64,000 nt of DNA from Adiantum capillus-veneris. Lineage: Eukaryota > Streptophyta > Polypodiopsida > Polypodiales > Pteridaceae. The position numbers were made by a program, and so were the translations under genes. The stretch lies in assembly GCA_014529385.2 (NCBI GenBank), contig CM043966.1, positions 142,887,711-142,951,710 of the forward strand. The letters are read 5' to 3'. The notes under the pieces were generated by a model. The model was not told the origin of the DNA. It ran no database searches and saw nothing but the letters and a program-made list of their open reading frames with translations. Shown piece by piece: positions 22,494-34,834 of this stretch (the stretch's first letter is position 1; each line of letters begins with the position of its first letter).

Positions 22494-22979
22494 TGTTATA
22501 GAATTGACATTTTACTATTTATTGCAGCTGACAGGTGGAAAAGACGAGACCCAGCTTGGCCTATGCAAATGTATTTGTATATCATGTATATTTTATTATT
22601 CAAGTGCTCTTTTATGAGCTTTGGCCATTTATGACCGGCCGGCCAGTTTGTACTCACTTTGACCATTCAAGAATCTATAAATTAAATACGTGCAAGAGGG
22701 AAATGGTCACTCTTGCACGGGGGGAGATTGCACCCAGTGTCTGCGTTGCTCTTCTCTCCTCTCCTCTCTCCCCTCTTGACGTACTGGCGTAGCACTCCAC
22801 TCTAGGAGGTGCGCCTGCACGTGCTCTCTCAATCTCTCTCGCTCTCTGTCTCTCTCTGTTCGTATTATGCTCGATTATGGATTTGTGCGAGTTGACAGGT
22901 ACGTAGATTTATTTGTTTATGTCTTGCTATGCGCTATTTTGAGTATTTTGCAGGGCGCTCTACGCTTCCAGCTGTAGCA
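22494..22979 (+). repeat. Copia B 3' LTR
   Basis: 486 bp, same ends as the 5' copy. It is preceded by the short purine stretch cggagaggta as a weak polypurine tract and followed by the ACAAT target duplicate. Confidence 0.95.
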
Positions 22980-23157
22980 ACAATGGCATTATCTTTAGGG
23001 AAAGAAAACCCTACTGAACTCTTGGAGTATGGCAAACATTTCATGATCAGATACAAGGGCGAGGTTCCCAATGATATTTGCAAATCATCAAAATGTTGAA
23101 ATAGTTGTGGTACATATTGAATTTAATTCTACAGGCATTTGTGGTGCATCCGATCAT

Positions 23158-26072
23158 CTAAACTCTAACTCTCTTGTTTGATCGATGATTGGCGTATTCA
23201 ATTGTCTCCATCCACCTAATTTGACTTTCAAGAGCACTTGAGTTGTTAAATGCATCTGCTCGCTTTCTTTTTCGAAGTTGCAAAAGTCTAATTGCCTGTA
23301 CGGTTGCTAAAGAGGCCAATACTTGCTTTTGTTGCATGCCATGAATGATTCTGCGATAAAACCATTGAAATAACTCCTTCAGACTGTTTTTCTTATTTCG
23401 AGAGCCTCCATGCTGTGTGTGTCTGAAGTAGGCATTTCTAGCCATGTAATGAGACTTCTCCAGGCCCTGGGTGTTCAATATACATGGATTCCCATACTTT
23501 TGGATGAGGTATGGCAAATGATTAAAAATAATGTGCTGCAAAACAAGAAATTTATTTAGAAATTTAAACACAAACTTAGTACTAAGACTATCTGAGGTGC
23601 TTTGAATTTACCATGTAATGAGTGATTTGAGTGTCAGTCAATGCTGTCTTGAAGGATTTTTTCAGTAGTAGCTGAAGGTTCTGTTTAAACTTGCTGAGAT
23701 TATCCTGCGACCTATCTTCATTCTCACACATTTGAAATAATATGTCAATGGAATGCCACACATCACCCTTTGCATTGCAAATTGTTGGATCTTGGTCTTT
23801 CACTGTTAAATGAAGTTTTTTTTAGTGCATATACTCAACTTTGCTAATGTAGGTAGAGGGATATACTCTCCCTCGCTTTGTTAGCTTCACATATTTCATG
23901 CCTTGAGGTTTAGATAGAAAACGGCGTGCCTTGACCCCACCTATGGATGGTTTGTAGGGTACATCTTTCTCATTGGTTGACCTTTTTTCGTCCCGCTGTA
24001 TTTTCACATTGCCCCCATGTAGAACAATATCTGACAAAACTAGTTCCAAAGCCTCTAGAGCGACTTGTCGTTCATATGACTTTTTGACTTTCCAAGCAAA
24101 CCCAATGTACATATATACCAACTTCTCTAAAATTTGTCAAAGACTATGCATTGTACAAATATGGACATTAACAAGTGGTATATCCAGGACTGGTTGGAAA
24201 TTAGAGTCTTGATTGTGATGAGTAGGAACCTTTTGCCACCACTTTGGGTCCATCACTGTTGCAGGCTCCATGCAATACAAGCATGGAGACTTTGCCATGC
24301 CACCCATTCCACAATTATGCATACATTTCAGTGTTTTGAGGTCACCTGCAAGACTGCCATTGAACTTGAACATCTCCTCTCCCATCTACAGCCAATACCT
24401 CTCCTCGATTCATTTGCCTATCAATGATATCTGGAATAGGTGTTTGATGGAACACCCAAAATAAAATGTCATGGTCTTCTTTCTTTACCTGCAAGATTAA
24501 TCCTTATGAGATACGAAAAATAAATATAAAATTTAGGTACAATAGAGGGCTTGCTAGAGCTGTAAAATTGGAGATAACTGGATTACTTGAAATGTACCAA
24601 GCCACCATATGTTTGTTTCTGATTGAACATTGAAGTATGAAGGGTCATCAGTGGGACATTTGAAAAGAGCCCTATTCATTAATGTGATTGTAACTCGCTC
24701 TAGCTTCTTCTCTTTAAGAATCTCACACTCATCTAGCTTCAAAACAAAATGTAGAATGCCACCTATCTGTTCAAATGTGATATTGTAGAACTCTACCATT
24801 CTAGTTTGAAACAAAGTGAGGTCCATGAAGATATTGTTGTACTTATCATAAGTGACAGTAGTTCCCTATGAGCTATAAATATCTTGAATATGAAATGGAC
24901 ATCAAATGAAATATGTCTATTCATTATTGAGCTATAGTCTTTCCTTCCAAACACTTGCAGTTGTTGGTAAAAGCTTAGACTTTATTCCCTTCTTCATAAA
25001 CATGGAAGAGATACACTGTTGAATAGCTGAGTAACCTCTTTTACTAACTCCAAGGGAGTCCAATGTACCATGTAAATGCTTGGCAGGCACTGCATTCTTT
25101 GAAATGAATCTGTCAACGACATCCCGTTGCAAAACCTTAAACTTTTTGTCATGCATTATATCCTTTGCAAGACCACTAGTTATCAATGGCTTTAACTGCT
25201 TTCCTACATTGGCCTTCGGGTCTATGTTTTCTTTGTCTGGATAGATGGAATCTCTACAAAGAAAGCATAAATAACAGAAAAAAAACCTTAGATTAGTTTA
25301 AATTAATTAGACAGTTTACAATGCTCACCTCAATGCTTGGATTTTTTTCTTAAGACCGCCAAAGCATACCTTCAGCATTTCAAGATTCCATAGTTTCTTC
25401 TTTCGCACACGAGTGCCTAACATTGTCTCTTTGTTTTGTAATGACCGTACTTTTGTTCGCAAGACCTGTGATTCTTGTGTGTGCTGCATTACAGTCTTTT
25501 GGTCCTCATGATGCAAGTTTGAAAGTTTCTGAATCTCATTTTCTTGGTGCTTCACCACGTCTTTATAAGTTTCTGATTTGTTGTTTAGAGCTTTATAGTA
25601 GCCAAACAATCCATTCTCTCCATTACCTACAAATATCAATAAGTTAGTGGGATCTGAAAATGCAGGGAAAGCATTGGTCATGGGATTCAATGGATATAGT
25701 GAGCCTTTTGTCCAAATATCTAAGTGTCTTGCTCCCTCTTCTCTGAGTCTCTCTGTCATGATCGGTGTCACTTTGATGTTAGTTTTGCCTCGCTTACACA
25801 ATGGCGTATATTGGGGATCCAGGTCAATATGTAGATGATAGAAGGGTCTTTTAAGGAGGACATTTGTGGGGGTGGAAGAAGAATCCATGCATGCAGCAGG
25901 GCAAGAAAGGGAGGATTTCTTTAAGGTCATTGCAAAAACAATGAGAGAGTAAGGAGAGAGAAGGTTTGGAAGGATACATCCTATTTCCTTTAGTCATACA
26001 TTTCATGTACAGGAAACTCCCTCCAATTCTAAGACGTCCATTAAATGCAACTGAAAACGATTTATTTTTCAA
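23158..26072 (-). pseudogene. Gene Y: unrecognised multi-exon gene with a C-x2-C block
   Basis: Several exons join by GT-AG sites. Exon 25329-25930 has a coiled-coil-like segment with Gln/Glu/Lys heptads (about 25400-25540) and a donor at 25328. The next exon starts at 25253; another lies about 24588-24853 (ending WWLGTFQ before a GT). The last begins at about 23533 and ends at 23158. The conserved-looking core is GDLKTLKCMHNCG..AKSPCLYCMEPA; the C-terminus is NTQGLEKSHYMARNAYFRH. A frameshift near 24355 and a TGA near 24130 suggest decay. From memory, the PCLYC block and C-terminus recall large uncharacterised, possibly transposase-derived proteins, but I cannot name the family. The initiator Met is uncertain (25930 or further upstream). 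Confidence 0.55.
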
Positions 26073-26380
26073 TCATCACCGCCGTTATGACACTGTCTCG
26101 CAAGAATCTACTTGTAAGTGCACTTTTTAAATGGTTGTTCCAAGTTTACAATTTCTTTTACCACACCTATTTTCTAAAGAGATAAAGTCAAAATTCAATT
26201 TTTCATAGAAGGCCCTCCAAATCACCTCCGAAATTTCCTAATGTAGGTTGATTACATTGGTTTTTAATATGGTGATTAATGTATGTGCCCTATTGTTCAC
26301 TTATGTGTGGATGGGTTTTATGAAACTCTAGCACCATTCACCTTCTTGTGTGTGTAGCTTTTGATGAAGTCCCTTGAATG

Positions 26381-27160
26381 TGTTAGGAAATAAGACGTAG
26401 CTAAATAGATAATTGAGTAGATTACTTAATGGAGAGAGAAAGATTTACATACACGAGATTATAGAGTAGAGAGAGAGAGAGAGAGAGTACACACGATATA
26501 CGTGGTTCACCCAATGTGGGCTACGTCCACGCGAAAGCAGCCACTCAATGGCTTTAGTACTTCAAAACAAGAAGTAGTTTACAAAGGGATTATACCCTTA
26601 ATGGATCTCCCGCCTTGCTTCACTCTTACCACCTCACACTCACCTTGTTGCATCAACTTCACACACTATGAAATGTGTGTAGAAATGTCCTCCTTTTATA
26701 GGCCAAAAGGGTTGCCCTCTTTCATGAGAGGCAGCCATGTGTAGCCGCCCTTGTGTAGATAAGTCCAAATCGGACCCTCCAATCCGCCCATGTGTGGCCG
26801 CCCTTGAGAAGACAAGTCCGCTTTTGAATTTGGCCACCGGCCATTGACTTCCGACCACCGGCCACCGGCCATTGACTACCGGCCACCGGCCAACGGATGG
26901 TTGTTTTCCGACCACTTTCCGGCTGCCGTCCGGCCATAATATTCCGGCGAAAAGGAATATTCCGACGAGGAAGAAAAAGTCTCGAGGGCTTCCGCCCCCG
27001 AGGCCCCTAAAGTTGCCCCTCATTCTTGGCTGTGAAAATTTTGGTTTCCGGTGAGTGATTTTCCTTCACGCACGATGGCTTCTCCTCATAATGGGGGCCT
27101 TACAAATGTGCGCTTTTACCACAGAAAATTACAAGGGTAAATCAGGCTCCATACTTAACA
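26381..27160 (+). repeat. Solo LTR with TSD GAATG
   Basis: 780 bp, starting TGTTAGG and ending CTTAACA, flanked on both sides by GAATG (26376-26380 and 27161-27165). Inside are a short GA run, a ctacgtccacg motif typical of plant LTRs, a tttatagg box near 26695, and GC-rich tandem ccggccacc units near 26830-26900. Orientation is assumed from the box. The 300 bp to its left hold no gene. Confidence 0.82.
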
Positions 27161-27165
27161 GAATG

Positions 27166-27497
27166 GCATGTGGTGATTGGAGAGGCCAATACCAATGCAA
27201 TTAGTGTGTGCTTGTTAGAGTGTTCTTTGAGATTCTAGTTTATGACAAGTCGGACTTTAGTGGGCTTAATGTGTGTAGGTGATGCTTGATTGATGATATG
27301 ATTAGAGTTACTAATTCATGGATAATCTCTATTTGCATTGGAAGACAATTCTCTTGAATGCTCTCATTCGATACATCCGATGTTCATGCTTCCATGCCCT
27401 AGCCGGGTTGCCGATCCTAGGATTGATTATTTTTGTTGGTCTTGGGTTGATTAGACTATGCTATGATTGACCCCAACATTTGGCACCATTTTCGGGG
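27166..27497 (+). repeat. Gypsy LTR end and degenerate tRNA-Asp primer site
   Basis: An LTR-like sequence ends CCCCAACA at 27478. Two bases later tggcaccattttcgggg (27481-27497) matches the tRNA-Asp primer site with four differences. The LTR start is not identified and may lie left of the solo LTR that interrupts this region. Confidence 0.55.
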
Positions 27498-28300
27498 AAA
27501 TTAAGATTGATTTTGAGAAATTGAGCATGTATGCATTCATTTATGCTTGATCAATTTTGCAATTTGAGCATTGTAATGAAAAGTTGATGGATTATGTGCA
27601 TTAATGTTTGGCTTAAATTTGGGTTTGTGTGCCAATCAATGGCATGTACAATCCAATTTGCGAATGAATAATTGGTATTTTTATCAATTATGATGATTAA
27701 TTTTGTAAATAGTTAATGTATGCACCAGAAAAGTGGCTTGACAATTTAGATAGGTCACTCATTGGTCCTCAATTGTGTAGATTTTTTAGTGTATTGCCAT
27801 GCTAATGATGAATCAATTTGATGAACATGAAAAAAATGCACTAATGTGTGTGCCTATTTAATGGCATTCAGTATCCAAATTGGGATGAATCGTTGGTCTC
27901 GGTTGCCAATTGTGATGATTCAGACCTAAAAAGCCCATGTGTATGGGATTGATTGACTTTGGATGATTCAGTTATTACTTTAAAAATGATTTATATGGAA
28001 ATGAGCAACTCATATTGCAATGATTATGATCAATTTTAGAATGGTCAATGAGAGAACATATATGTTGGTATTGTTTATATGTGTTCTCAAATGACAAAAA
28101 AATTGCATCAATTTGGACTTGAAACTTGATTTTTTGTGCCTACATGAATCCAAATTAGAAGCATGTGTCTAAGCAAGCAAGTGATTGAAGAAAACAAAAT
28201 TAGAAGTTGAGTATCAAATGTTCGGGACAAATATTGTGATTTTAATTGATTAAAAGGAATTTGTTATTTTTGCACATGAATCATCCATTGAAGTTTGTTG
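27498..28300 (+). repeat. Gypsy leader with tandem approximately 223-bp repeats
   Basis: AT-rich with no gene. A block starting tgtgtgcc at about 27625 (aatggca, atccaa, gaat, ttgg, caattgtgatgatt-like landmarks) recurs at about 27848 with the same order of landmarks. The element's gag is not present; homology stops near 28300. Confidence 0.5.
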
Positions 28301-28598
28301 CGTCCATTTGTGCTCAAAATGGAGGATGATTGTTCTAAAGTGATCATGTATGCTAGATGCACGTTGGAGAGGGGGAATGGGGGAACACGCCCGACACAAA
28401 CACAAGGGCCTCTCTATAGCTCAGGGCACACACAGCACCCCAATCCATTAGTGAGCACCTTCGACTCACAGAATTCACACTATCGCACACACGATCAAAC
28501 ACAACTTGACACACTACAACGCACACGCACTCAAATAGACCACCAATCAACCTGCACCCACAAAACGGCTGCAATCATCGCCTACCCTTACACACATA

Positions 28599-28655
<57 letters not shown>

Positions 28656-30753
28656 ACACACACACTCATCGGGGGGGCGCACACGCCATCGCACACCCGG
28701 CATCACATGCAACAAAACAGAGCAGAAGAAAGGGGGGAAAGGAAATAGCACGACAAGAAACACCCGTTTTCAATGGGGGGAACTCACTCCCTGCTAAACA
28801 AAAACACTATAGCCGCACTCGGCTTCACAAAATACATAGGGGGAGGCGCCCTCTCGGCCCTCTGCAGACAAAAACCACTCTTGGCTCTTTTCCCTGTGGC
28901 TTCCAAGCCTCACGAGGCGACAAAAAGCCCTCAAAAATGATTAAAAAGACTCCTTTATAGAGGGGGAGCACCCATTTTTAGCATGTTTGGCCTCTTTTCG
29001 ACACATGGCGAGCTCTTTTAGACCCTTTTACACGGTTTTTTAATCTCATTCTCTCTCACTCTCTCTCTAGCTCACTTACCCTGCTGCTGTGGGACCTTCC
29101 CCTTACCTGAGGGGGGAGGCAATAGCGACATCGCTATTGCCCTCCTCCTCCTCCTCAAAATTTCGGCCGCAGGGCCATCCTCCCACTGGGACCGCCACGT
29201 CATTATATCCAGCGCCGATGCCGCCTCCACACAACGCGCGGACGCGCCACCTGCGCCTCCGCCACACTCGCCAAAACTGGCCCATTACCGTCTGCGCAGC
29301 ACCTGAGAACGCTCACGCCATAGCCCACAAGCTCCCAAGGAGCCCACTCCTCTCATATGTCTCAAGAGGGGCTCACGCCCTCGAACATATATCGTGCCAC
29401 ACTGTGTCCGCCCTGCGCATGTGGGGTGATCTCCCTGCCACGTGGCGGCTTCGCATGCCTTAAGCCTCGAGCCCTTGAAAACAAGCAAAACCCCATTGTG
29501 TTTTTAACCAAAAAACTTTGCAGCCTGCCTTTGCCTAGCTCTCCTATGCTGTCCCCATCCCCTACTGCCAAGCCGCAAAGACCTTCTGAGGCTGAACACT
29601 TTCCCGGCTCCAACCACACCCTCCATCTCTGCATTTTGATCCCTCGGTGCCCTCGAACTAAAGCCTCCAAAACGGAAAAAAACCATCTGCAACTGTTCAC
29701 CACCCTAATGCTCCCAACTTCGTCTCGCTGTATCTGACCGATCGAGCATCTGATTGAGGTGCAGTTGATTCCGACTAACTCCACATGGTGAACACTCCCA
29801 CCGAGAACTTTGGCGAGGCTCAACAAACGCCTGATGGCACATCTTCCAATGCGGGCAAGTGGGCTCAGACCCGGCCCCCTCGAAATTTTCAATTGACCAT
29901 ATCTTGCCGTCCAGAGCTCCGATTTGCGATCCGAGAAGACGGGCATGCTCCACAACTTGAGCTCTACACATGTATACACTGACATCAGCCCGGGCCACTG
30001 TCCCCAACTGCCCTGTCCGTCGGGGATCTGCTACATACTCTTTCTTTAAACCGCAATATCCTGAGCACCGGGGCTCCATTTGACGAGCCGTCTGGACCGG
30101 CTTCTAGAGCACGCTGAACTCTACATTCTAGAGCTTTGACTTGGCATTTTGGACACCTTGACTCGCCATCTCATCTGAACCATTGCATAGCACTTTTGGC
30201 CTAAAAAGCCGCTTTAAGCATACATTCCCACTAGCCTTGGGCTGCCTAGGGCCTTGGCACCTGCCCTAGCCTTCTGCACTGCACTCACATGTTATCTCTG
30301 CCTGGCATTGACCATCTCCTAGCTTGGACCAACTTTAGCTGCACCAACGTTAAACTAATTTGTGTGTGTTTAAATTATCATCAAATCGAATCTAGGTGAA
30401 TGAGGATGGAGATATGGGTCATTCAAGTTAAAGATGAAAACCCCCTGCTCGTGTTTATCCTATGTGTAGGCTTGGAACTATGCATTCATTGATTAACATC
30501 CAGTTGTGTAATCTCGCACACACCCATGCGTTCACATCACCGTGGGAACATCCCCTTGAGAAGATTTTTTTTGAAAAAGCTGTTGCCCACTTGCTTGGCA
30601 CGTGTCGGCTGCCCTTGGACCCACATTTCCACACACACTATGGCTCGACTTTGGCGCATCCAACCCCACACACACACCCATCTTTTACGATCCAAGACTA
30701 AAAAACTCCAAGCTTTCTGTCGCGTCCAACTCCAATCACCTGCACAGTTCTAT

Positions 30754-30803
<50 letters not shown>

Positions 30804-31340
30804 TCTTTTTACCCAATCCCATTGTTCTCATCTTGTTTTGATTCCGTGATGTGCTCACTGCTGACTGAGCACACATTGTTCATATGTAAGTTGGTTAGCT
30901 ATTGGCTGTCGAGCCAGTTTATGGCGCATCCTGAACCAACACACACACACTCGATTTTGAGTATGACCGGCCCCAAGTCATTAGATGCAAGATCATGTTG
31001 CATCCCCACTCTTGGCTTCTCTCTTTCTATTATATCTCGTCCGAGTACTGCTACCCACATGGCTGCTATGACAGCGTTTCAGAGTTCCACACTATAGGTA
31101 TCGCTTCCGGCCCTCTAAAGACTTGCGAGCTACCAACATCCATGTTGTTGATTAGTAGTGCACTGGCTTGCATTGGCTTCCCTTCCACACAGTTCATCAC
31201 CTCGCTCATGGACTGTTTTGACTCATCGCTTACTCTCAACATCAGCCAGTTGTTCTGCTTGCAAGCCCACACTCACTGTCAAGCTCTCTTCAGCTTCCTG
31301 ATTCGCTCCCTATCGCCCACTTAGGCTACACACGGCTCAT
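28301..31340. other. GC-richer region without recognisable genes
   Basis: I see no supported coding sequence. It contains (CT)n tracts at about 28602-28653 and 30752-30791, the latter followed by CA repeats, and a minus-strand CTATAAAG box near 28954-28961. The composition and pyrimidine tracts resemble LTR sequence, but I found no primer site or paired repeat. Confidence 0.5.
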
Positions 31341-31344
31341 AATT

Positions 31345-31533
31345 TATATATATATATATATATTAAAATAAGTTCCTCTTAGTGGAGGTAATTCCCACAG
31401 GATCAGCCGCTTTTCCCTAAAAACCTGAGTCATGAACACTCATTGACGTTGAGTAAATCATAATCTCAAGACCACTGATCGAAAAATGAAAAACGTTGTC
31501 TCTTGAGTTTCCTTGATTTACACTCAGTCAATG
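31345..31533. repeat. (TA)n tract and imperfect inverted repeat
   Basis: TA repeats at about 31345-31364. Then cattgacgttgagtaaatca (31441-31460) is nearly complementary to tgatttacactcagtcaatg (31514-31533) across a 53-base loop. No gene lies here. From 31534 to 32265 the DNA is AT-rich and featureless. Confidence 0.5.
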
Positions 31534-32265
31534 TGTTCAAAGGGACTTTGGGCATGCATATGTATTCATTTTGGAGAGCTACGTTCATAATTTTTTCATG
31601 TTTGGTTAAGACTATGCCCTACAATTTGGGTTTGACATTGCTTGTACATTTCGGTGCTGGAATTGAATGAAAAATCATTGCAAATCACTTAACTTGAGCT
31701 TGTTTGATGGCCAAGGGAAAGAATTAAAATCTGAGTTTTAATTGAACATGAGCTTTACTGCTTGTATTGAATGATCATATGCTTAAGAGCACTAATGGTT
31801 GAATTCTTTTGAAGGGTTGTAGGCAACAAGAAATGTCATTCATCCAAGAAGGGGCCATCATTGCAAAATATTGTAAAACTTGGCTATTTAGAGCCATTCC
31901 AATTCTTTGGATTAAAAGTTATATACATGGTAACTCATAGCTTGGTCTAAAGTGAAAATGTTTTCATTTTGAGCTAGTATAGATATTCACTTTCATTCCA
32001 TCAAAAGTTGCATTCATCTTTAGCTCATATATTTATCTTAAACTGAAAATTTCATGTGAACTAGTTGTTAGCCAACTTTTTGGGAAAAGCTTTAAAAATG
32101 TAAAATTTGGCTTTCAAGAGCCACTTCAATTTCATCTAAAAATTATATTATTTCTAGCCCATGGCTTGCTTTTAATCTTCACTTTCATTTGAGCTAGAAA
32201 TTAATCCAATTTTGAATCATGCATGAGAGGTTTTTACAAGTAAATTTGCGTATGTAGAAGCTCAT

Positions 32266-33745
32266 TGTTGACCGTTGGGTCAACAACACAACATAACTCA
32301 AGTTTCGTACCAAAGTCTTATCTTTTGCGAGTTATGAAATGCTGCGGATTATGGCTATAAACGTCATTTGTAATGAGTAGTTATTCTAGTTTCAGAAGCC
32401 GGGGTGCAATAGTACTTCCAGATTGTAAATACAAAACCATTTAACCCTTTCAACCCCAATTTTGGTTAAACCTAAGGTAGCCTTAGTTTATAAGGTACCT
32501 AGGTCATTTTGTAAAAGGAGAGACTTTTTAATCATAATCAAACTTTAGCGCTGCCGTCTACTGTGTGTGAGAGAGAAAGAGAGTGAGCGTGAGCTTCATC
32601 CTCTCGCTACGCCCAGCTCGCTCAACACATTGGAGATCCGACTGCACCATTGTTGTAGGCTCGAGGAGAGCTACGCGACAACGCCAAGCATTCCACGCGA
32701 GACGAAGCGCACACGCCGACGCATCTATGAGCTATTTGTGGCCGTAAGTGTATCAACGATGTCTGTTTTCTGCGTGCTAGTAGTCTATAGAATCGTGGCG
32801 ACATAAGTTACACATAGGCACTCATAAATTTCAGTTTCGGGCACTTTCAAAATTCTGTTCTGTCATCCTACGCGTTTTCCGCTGATGGGTTTAGAGTGAG
32901 GGTTTTGAGTGTAGAAGCTTAGGGACAGGTGTATCCTAGTGAGGGGATGGTGTTCCTTAAGTTTCGTAGGAATCTGACATGATTAGGTGAGTTACCTTCC
33001 GTATGTGTGTATGTGGCTAGGTGGTGTAGTTGAGAGCAGTGAGGTCCTTGATTGTGGTTTAGTTGGCCTTCCTGAGTGTTGTATGTGTAGGATGGTCTCA
33101 GCCTAACAAGCTTAAGAGATTTCCTCCGTGTGCCTATCGTGTCATTTGTGTCCTCGATTGACATTATGTTGATCTAGGTAGTGTTTACATGCACTTCATG
33201 GGTGTGTGAGTAGCTTCCCGTCCAACATTAGCGCCGTTGCCGGGGACACAAGGACCTAAGTAGGTTTGCTACTAACACTCGTGTGATGGTTGCTTGATTT
33301 AGTTTTGGCTAAAGAAAGCGTTTTTCTTAAGTGGATCCGGAAGAGGATATTCCACGATCAAGTGGATAGCCAGGAAGCATGTGTCTTGCCGAGGGTCTGC
33401 GACTAGATAGGTTTAGTTAGGATCTGTGGATTAGAGTAGTTGTTGGTGGTCGAGTGATTTGTGAGGTGATAAAAGCGTTTACTAGTCCGTGTGTGGCAGT
33501 GAAGCGTTTTTCTACTCATAGATGCAAAACCCCATATGATTTGTAGGAGTAGCTTTAGGTAAGTGATTCGATTCTGATCTAGAGCTATTCAGCATTGAAT
33601 GATTTGCTAAAGTGCTTGATTGCATTTGAAATCACGGAAAAGTGTGCTTTTGAGGGTAAAAATGCATTAAACAAGCTTTTGTGGATATTTTTGTATGACT
33701 GACTGATGTTGTGCATATAAACGTCTCTAGTTCAAGGTTCTCTTG
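32266..33745 (+). repeat. Gypsy G4: 5' LTR, tRNA-Asp primer site and leader fragment
   Basis: The LTR (32266-33227, 962 bp) starts TGTTGACC, the left arm of a GTTGACC/GGTCAAC hairpin, has TATAAGG near 32491, and ends CCAACA. Two bases later tagcgccgttgccgggg (33229-33245) is a tRNA-Asp primer site with one mismatch. The U3 (gccgggg, ccagattgta) and the post-primer leader (gacctaa..tagg) resemble those of G3, so the two are relatives. Homology is cut near 33740 where G2 begins on the other strand. Confidence 0.7.
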
Positions 33746-34789
33746 TCACCCATTCTTCAAGTTATAAACTACCTTCCGACTATGGCCACCCACTCGAGGC
33801 CTCAACTCCAAGTCTCCTGTTGCCCAATCTTGCCTAGCTCCTATACCCATGAGCCAAGGTCGTCCTAAAATAAGGGGGTATCCTTCTCCCTTTACTGGCA
33901 TCACATAAGCATCAACCTCTGTAGTGATTCCAAAAACAGAAACTCTCAAAGCTTTCACTACACCCACACAAGTGACAGAGACATTATTGGCCATTTTTGC
34001 CCTAAAGTTTGATGATTCCATTACCTCTAAACCCAATTGATGCATTAGCTTTTCTGTCATGACACAAACCTCTGCTCCACTGTCAATGTAAGTTTTTGGA
34101 ATCCTTTGTCCCTTGATTTGAGCCTCCACCAAAGGCACTATATCCTTGAGACCATATGCTTTGATTACACTTACTAGCTTACTTCGCTTTGCCCTCGTGC
34201 TCACCATTTTTGACCATTGTCGTCGCAGCTTTGGGGAGATATGAAGTAGTTGTGGCCAAGTAATCTTTGGTCCTTGAGAACTCACATCAACTGTCAAGTC
34301 ATAAGGTTGTGTCCGAGATCCCATAGGGAAATCAGAGATGTCAATTTGAGACCTAGTACGGGTCTTTCTCTTCTTGGCTTCATCTTTAGTTGCCCGAGAT
34401 GTACTTGCTTCATTGCTTGCATCCTTGCTTATTTCTTTACTTACTTCATCTTGGACACGCACACGCTTGATAGGCATTGTAGCCACTTCATCTATCTTCA
34501 TCTTCCCTTTAGCTATTTCTTCCTGGTTGCTTCTGCCCTTGAGGACCTCCTCCATCCTTATGATGCTCCCATTTGGTTGAGTAGCAGGGGCTTGAGCTTG
34601 AGCACGAGGTGGCTGCAAAATTTGAGGTTGCGGTTGCTCTTGTGCTTGAGCTCTAGCACGGGGAGGACTTACTTGTTGTCGAGGACCTCTGACAGGGTAG
34701 TCATATCTTCTGGGATGAGGGCAATTATACATGCCGTGGACATTTTCCCCACAATTGTAACACAACATTTCCCTTGCTTGACATCGCAT
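33746..34789 (-). pseudogene. G2 zinc knuckle and retropepsin
   Basis: 347 residues: knuckle CYNCGENVHGMYNC near residue 9, a Gln/Pro/Arg-rich linker, a basic segment, then retropepsin with YIDSGAEVCVM (catalytic DSGA) and LILGRPWLMGI followed by DW. The frame ends at 33746 just where G2 homology stops. Confidence 0.85.
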
Positions 34790-34834
34790 TGGTGGCCGAT
34801 TCCCACCATTCCCCTCAATAGGCCTTCTTGCACC

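Larger units (their letters stand above)
16903..22979 (+). mobile_element. Complete Ty1/copia-type element copia B with TSD ACAAT
   Basis: Two 486-bp direct LTRs (16903-17388 and 22494-22979), both TG...CA, bound the element. ACAAT is duplicated at 16898-16902 and 22980-22984. I count about ten mismatches between the LTRs, roughly 98% identity, so the insertion is fairly recent. The internal part holds a tRNA-Met primer site, a host gene fragment, gag, protease and integrase, but no reverse transcriptase or RNase H. It is therefore a deleted element that needed enzymes from elsewhere if it moved in this form. Confidence 0.95.
15247..23099 (+). pseudogene. Gene X: unrecognised multi-exon gene disrupted by copia B
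   Basis: A long frame runs 15247-16335 with a single TAA at 15727-15729. It begins MAGLRSHRRKRQK (basic) and has a Glu-rich acidic segment near 16000-16090. A GT-AG intron is likely at 16454-16588, holding a (CT)n(CA)n tract before its acceptor. The following exon reads SWIAKKEDFLRL and, after a possible TAG or splice at about 16635, GQYLPSLCEAP onward to 16902. Copia B (16903-22979) sits inside that exon. Removing it and one ACAAT copy, the frame continues without a break from 22985 to TGA 23097-23099, adding about 38 codons. I do not recognise the protein family. The gene ends 58 bp from the stop of gene Y on the other strand. Confidence 0.6.

Noticed and set aside
26640-27023. A Gly/Trp/Pro-rich 127-codon frame on the minus strand.
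   Set aside because: It lies inside the solo LTR and reflects its GC-rich tandem ccggccacc units.
28340-30150. A further minus-strand LTR, suggested by a CTATAAAG box and a (GA)n tract.
   Set aside because: No primer site, LTR edge or second copy could be found, so it is left as unannotated sequence.
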